From Bacteroidales bacterium (GTDB lineage: Bacteria; Bacteroidota; Bacteroidia; Bacteroidales; UBA932): a DNA stretch of 64,000 nucleotides. The translations under genes were made by a program, and so were the position numbers. The stretch covers positions 62,001 to 126,000 of the forward strand of contig JAFYEM010000025.1 of NCBI GenBank assembly GCA_017544265.1, given 5' to 3'. Shown in pieces: positions 61,174-64,000 of this stretch. The notes under the pieces are model-generated. The model made no database searches. It was not told where the DNA came from and worked only from the letters and a program-made list of their open reading frames with translations. Numbering within the stretch: position 1 is the first letter of the stretch; each line of letters begins with the position of its first letter.

Positions 61174-62373
61174 ATGACTTTCGAGGAATTCATATTGCTG
61201 CATGCCGGGGATGATACAAGCAAATTGCTTCTCTCCGGGAAGGTCCCTGGCGGGTTCGACCTGGAGGAAGCGGTGAGCACCATAGAGTGCCGGAAAGCCC
61301 TGTCGAAAAAGGTTCCTGAATGGATGCAGCTGAGCACGTTGCGCTTTCCGCTGCGGCTCGGCGCCGAGCAGTGCAGCTCGTCCGCGACAGCTCTTGAGAA
61401 GGCGTCAATAGCCAGGCATTTTGCAGGGGGCGGAGCAGTGGCGGATCTCACCGGTGGCCTCGGAGTGGATGCCTGGGCTTTTTCCAGGCACTTCGACAAA
61501 GTTCTGTATAATGAAATGTCACCCGTCCTCTGCAATGCGGCAAGGCATAATTTCCCTCTCCTCGGGATGTCCTCGGTGGAAATCCGCAACTTCTGCGTCG
61601 GGGAGACTCCTCTCCGGGAAATACTCGGAGATTTCATCCCCGATTTGATTTTCCTGGACCCTGCCAGACGCTCCGTAGGAGGCCGCAAGGTTTTCCGTCT
61701 TCAGGACTGCTCTCCGGATGTTACCTTGCTTGTGCCGGAACTCTTTGAAGCCTGTCCGAGGCTGATGCTGAAACTCTCTCCGATGGCGGATTTGACTGAA
61801 CTTACAAGGCAGCTCCCCGGCCTTGAAGAAATGTACTGCATAGGCTCGGAAGGGGAGTGCAAGGAAATTCTGGCACTTTTGCGAAAGAACTTCGACGGAG
61901 GGCCCGAAATCATAGTCAGAGACCTCCCGGAAGGCGTTTTCCGCTTCCGTCCGTCCGAAGAGAGAAGCAGCTGCGCCGTCTGTATGGACAGGTCTATGCC
62001 CTTGCCGCGCTATCTTTTGGAGCCGTCGAAAGCCCTGCTGAAATCCGGCGCATTCAATCTGGCTTCCGCCCGCTTCAAAGTTTTGAAAGCCGCCCCGTCG
62101 ACCCATCTGTATTTCTCCGACAGTCCGGTGGAGGCATTCCCGGGCAAGATTTTCGAAATAATAGACGTATCCCCATTTTCGGGCAAGGCGATAAAAGATT
62201 TCGCCGCGCGTTATTCTGTCTATGGCGTCACGGCCCGCAATCTTCCGGTTTCCTCCGATGAACTTTCTCGTAAAACCGGTCCCGGAAACCCCTCCGGCCC
62301 GCCCGTACACATCTTCGCCTTTTCCCTTTCAGACTCTTCCCGCATTATTCTCGCTGCCTCTTCTTCCAATTGA
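61174..62373 (+). CDS. THUMP-like domain class I SAM methyltransferase
   Basis: A 399-residue cytoplasmic protein. The SAM motif is VADLTGGLGVDAWAFS, followed by a motif IV-like DPARR (LIFLDPARRSVGG), then a C-terminal domain of the THUMP-like type found in Bacteroidetes methyltransferases. Substrate is probably an RNA base, but this is not shown by the sequence. The 5' leader is about 30 bases. It ends at 62373 and the next gene starts 40 bases on, with its own -7 element overlapping this region. Confidence 0.85.
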   Translation: MTFEEFILLHAGDDTSKLLLSGKVPGGFDLEEAVSTIECRKALSKKVPEWMQLSTLRFPLRLGAEQCSSSATALEKASIARHFAGGGAVADLTGGLGVDAWAFSRHFDKVLYNEMSPVLCNAARHNFPLLGMSSVEIRNFCVGETPLREILGDFIPDLIFLDPARRSVGGRKVFRLQDCSPDVTLLVPELFEACPRLMLKLSPMADLTELTRQLPGLEEMYCIGSEGECKEILALLRKNFDGGPEIIVRDLPEGVFRFRPSEERSSCAVCMDRSMPLPRYLLEPSKALLKSGAFNLASARFKVLKAAPSTHLYFSDSPVEAFPGKIFEIIDVSPFSGKAIKDFAARYSVYGVTARNLPVSSDELSRKTGPGNPSGPPVHIFAFSLSDSSRIILAASSSN

Positions 62374-62384
62374 GAAATTTTGAG

Positions 62385-62392
62385 TAAGTTTG
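62385..62392 (+). promoter_or_regulatory. -7 element of the GDPD/SGNH fusion gene
   Basis: TAAGTTTG fits TAnnTTTG. The ATG at 62414 follows after 21 bases. The -33 position holds only TTC at 21 bases. Confidence 0.4.
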
Positions 62393-62413
62393 TGTGTCAA
62401 TGCAGTTTCAGAT

Positions 62414-64000
62414 ATGAAAAAAATACTTTCAGCACTTTCTTTTATCCTGCTTTCTCTCGCGCTTGCAGCCCAGAATGTCCATATTGCAGCCCAATGGGGT
62501 TATTGGAAATCCCCAGAGGCTGGCGGGGCGCAGAACTCCCTCGCATCCCTCAAGTCTGCAAGGGACCATAATTTCTGGGGCAGCGAATTCGACGTCCAAC
62601 TTACCCTGGACGAGGTTGCCATAGTCAACCATGACGATGAGATCGAAGGAAAGAAAATCTGCGACCACAAGTGGAACGAACTCAGGAAGATCCGTCTCAG
62701 CAGCGGCGAGCTTCGCCCGAGCCTGGACGACTACCTTAAACTTGGGGAGAGCTGCACCGATATGATGCTGGTGATGGAACTCAGGCCCCAGCATTCCGAC
62801 AAAAAGGATGAAAAGCTGGTCGAAAAGGCAGTGGAGTCCCTCAAAAAGCATAATCTTTTCTCCCCCGACAGGGTGATGTTCATTTCCTTCAGCTATCGCA
62901 TCTGTGAAGTCATCGCACAGAAGTACCCTGAATTCTCCAACCAGTACCTCGAAGGCGACAGGACTCCATCGGAACTCAATGCGGCCGGAATCAATGGATT
63001 CGGATATAAGTATGACGTGCTGTCCAGGCATCCGGAGTGGGTCGCCCAGGCGCACAAACTGGGGATGTCCACCAACGTCCGGACTGTCAATAAGGAAGAG
63101 GATATGAAATTCTTCATAGACCTCGGCATCGACTGCATCACCACCGATGAACCGCTCCTTTTGAGGAAACTCCTCAGCTCGACGGGCACGTATTCAGTGG
63201 AAGCCTGCGATCTTAACCTTATCGGAAAGATATGCCCTGAAACTCCGAAAATTTACAACAGGGTTGACACAGTGGCCTATACAGGTTTCAATAGAACCGA
63301 AAACAAGAGGGCCAGGATGTCTGCCGGAATCGCCGTGCTTTTCAAAACCAACGCGCCCAAAATCCAGGTCGCCACTGTCTATGAAAGCATGGGTAATCCG
63401 GGCAATGCGACCCTCCTTACCTACTCCGGCTATGACCTGTATATTAAGAAGGACAACAAATGGGTATGGGCCGGAATCGGCGTGCCCAGCCGAAAGGCGA
63501 ACAAGGAGCCGGCGACGATAGTCACCAGTATGGACGGTTCCATGCATGAGTGCATGATGTATCTGCCCCTTTTCAGCATATTGGACACTGTGAAAGTGAT
63601 AATCCCCAAGGGCTATGAAATCGCCCCGCTGGAGAGCCCTTTCCGCCACAGGGTAGCCTTCTTCGGCTCCAGCTTCACCCACGGAGCGTCCACTTCACGC
63701 GGAGGCATGGCCTATCCCTCGATATTCACGCGCAATACCGGGATCCAGGCGCTCAACCTTGGAATCAGCGGCAACTGTAAACTCCAGCAGTCTTTTGCCA
63801 GGGTGATAGCGGACGCGGACATAGACGCACTGGTATGCGACGCGTTCTCCAATCCTTCCATCAGTGAAATCGAGGAGAGGCTCTTTCCTTTCATAGAGAC
63901 TGTGCAGGCAGCCCATCCCGGCATGCCGATAATCTTCCAGAGGACCATTTATCGCGAATACCGCAATTTCAATACATACAAGGATAAAGAAGAGCAGGCC
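62414..64000 (+). CDS. Secreted GDPD-like/GxDLY/SGNH fusion, 3' end missing
   Basis: The frame stays open to the window edge (529 residues seen). A signal peptide ends at about 20. Residues 21-265 are a glycerophosphodiester phosphodiesterase barrel (SEFDVQLT, VNHDDE, MELRPQ), but the first catalytic site reads AAQWGYW where relatives have AHRGYW: Q27-W28 replace His-Arg. From about 290 a beta domain with SGYDLY (the GxDLY motif) leads to an SGNH hydrolase with FFGSSFTHG (nucleophile Ser). The fusion might remove acyl or other ester groups and then cut a phosphodiester, but the lost His makes the first activity doubtful. Confidence 0.8.
   Translation, partial: MKKILSALSFILLSLALAAQNVHIAAQWGYWKSPEAGGAQNSLASLKSARDHNFWGSEFDVQLTLDEVAIVNHDDEIEGKKICDHKWNELRKIRLSSGELRPSLDDYLKLGESCTDMMLVMELRPQHSDKKDEKLVEKAVESLKKHNLFSPDRVMFISFSYRICEVIAQKYPEFSNQYLEGDRTPSELNAAGINGFGYKYDVLSRHPEWVAQAHKLGMSTNVRTVNKEEDMKFFIDLGIDCITTDEPLLLRKLLSSTGTYSVEACDLNLIGKICPETPKIYNRVDTVAYTGFNRTENKRARMSAGIAVLFKTNAPKIQVATVYESMGNPGNATLLTYSGYDLYIKKDNKWVWAGIGVPSRKANKEPATIVTSMDGSMHECMMYLPLFSILDTVKVIIPKGYEIAPLESPFRHRVAFFGSSFTHGASTSRGGMAYPSIFTRNTGIQALNLGISGNCKLQQSFARVIADADIDALVCDAFSNPSISEIEERLFPFIETVQAAHPGMPIIFQRTIYREYRNFNTYKDKEEQA

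Overview
The window looks like a chromosomal piece of an uncultured gut or rumen member of the Bacteroidales. Several things point that way: Bacteroidetes-type promoters (TAnnTTTG, often with TTTG or TTG about 19-20 bases upstream), frequent lipoproteins, glycoside hydrolases for plant or host glycans, a V-type ATPase of the E/DUF2764/A/B/D/I/K layout, a sodium-pumping methylmalonyl-CoA decarboxylase, and a radical-SAM/lipoprotein pair of the kind described in Bacteroidetes. No rRNA, tRNA, CRISPR array or prophage was found.

Layout. 1-13.7 kb (+): a carbohydrate and phospho-ester block: the end of an endonuclease/exonuclease/phosphatase protein, a 44-residue ORF coupled to a heparinase-like lyase/GH88 fusion, a surface lipoprotein, two esterases, a giant protein made of two GH2 enzymes, and a HAD phosphatase lipoprotein. 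13.7-22.5 kb (-): folC, an alpha-2-macroglobulin-like protein, a second EEP lipoprotein and an OPA-family phosphate-ester antiporter. 22.5-27.6 kb: a PurL/PurM-like orphan (+), then rpoN, a GH53 galactanase and the radical SAM/lipoprotein pair (-). 27.6-34.8 kb (-): V-ATPase operon, fused without a gap to the lipoprotein/rSAM pair. 35-39.9 kb (+): mmdA, oadG-like, mmdC and mmdB, followed by serB. The V-ATPase K subunit keeps the known sodium ligands, so the two divergent operons may form a sodium-energy module.

39.9-51.6 kb is an accessory region: a GH11 xylanase split by a frameshift, a RAYT transposase with four two-hairpin REP elements, a truncated XRE regulator, a structured RNA with its own promoter and terminator, a 1528-residue Ig-like lipoprotein, an orphan HEPN protein, and a pseudouridine catabolism operon (psuK, psuG, an outer-membrane barrel) bracketed by REP elements in opposite orientation.

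51.6-60.4 kb (-) is the most striking part: five tightly spaced genes encoding a zinc-ribbon protein, a membrane Ser/Thr kinase with a peptidoglycan-binding end and eight PQGT repeats, a protein with four AAA domains, a zinc-ribbon/FHA protein and a PP2C phosphatase. It reads as a self-contained phospho-threonine signalling device that I cannot match to a named system. 60.4-64 kb: rsmG and a THUMP-like methyltransferase fire divergently from one perfect promoter palindrome, followed by a GDPD/SGNH fusion cut by the window edge.
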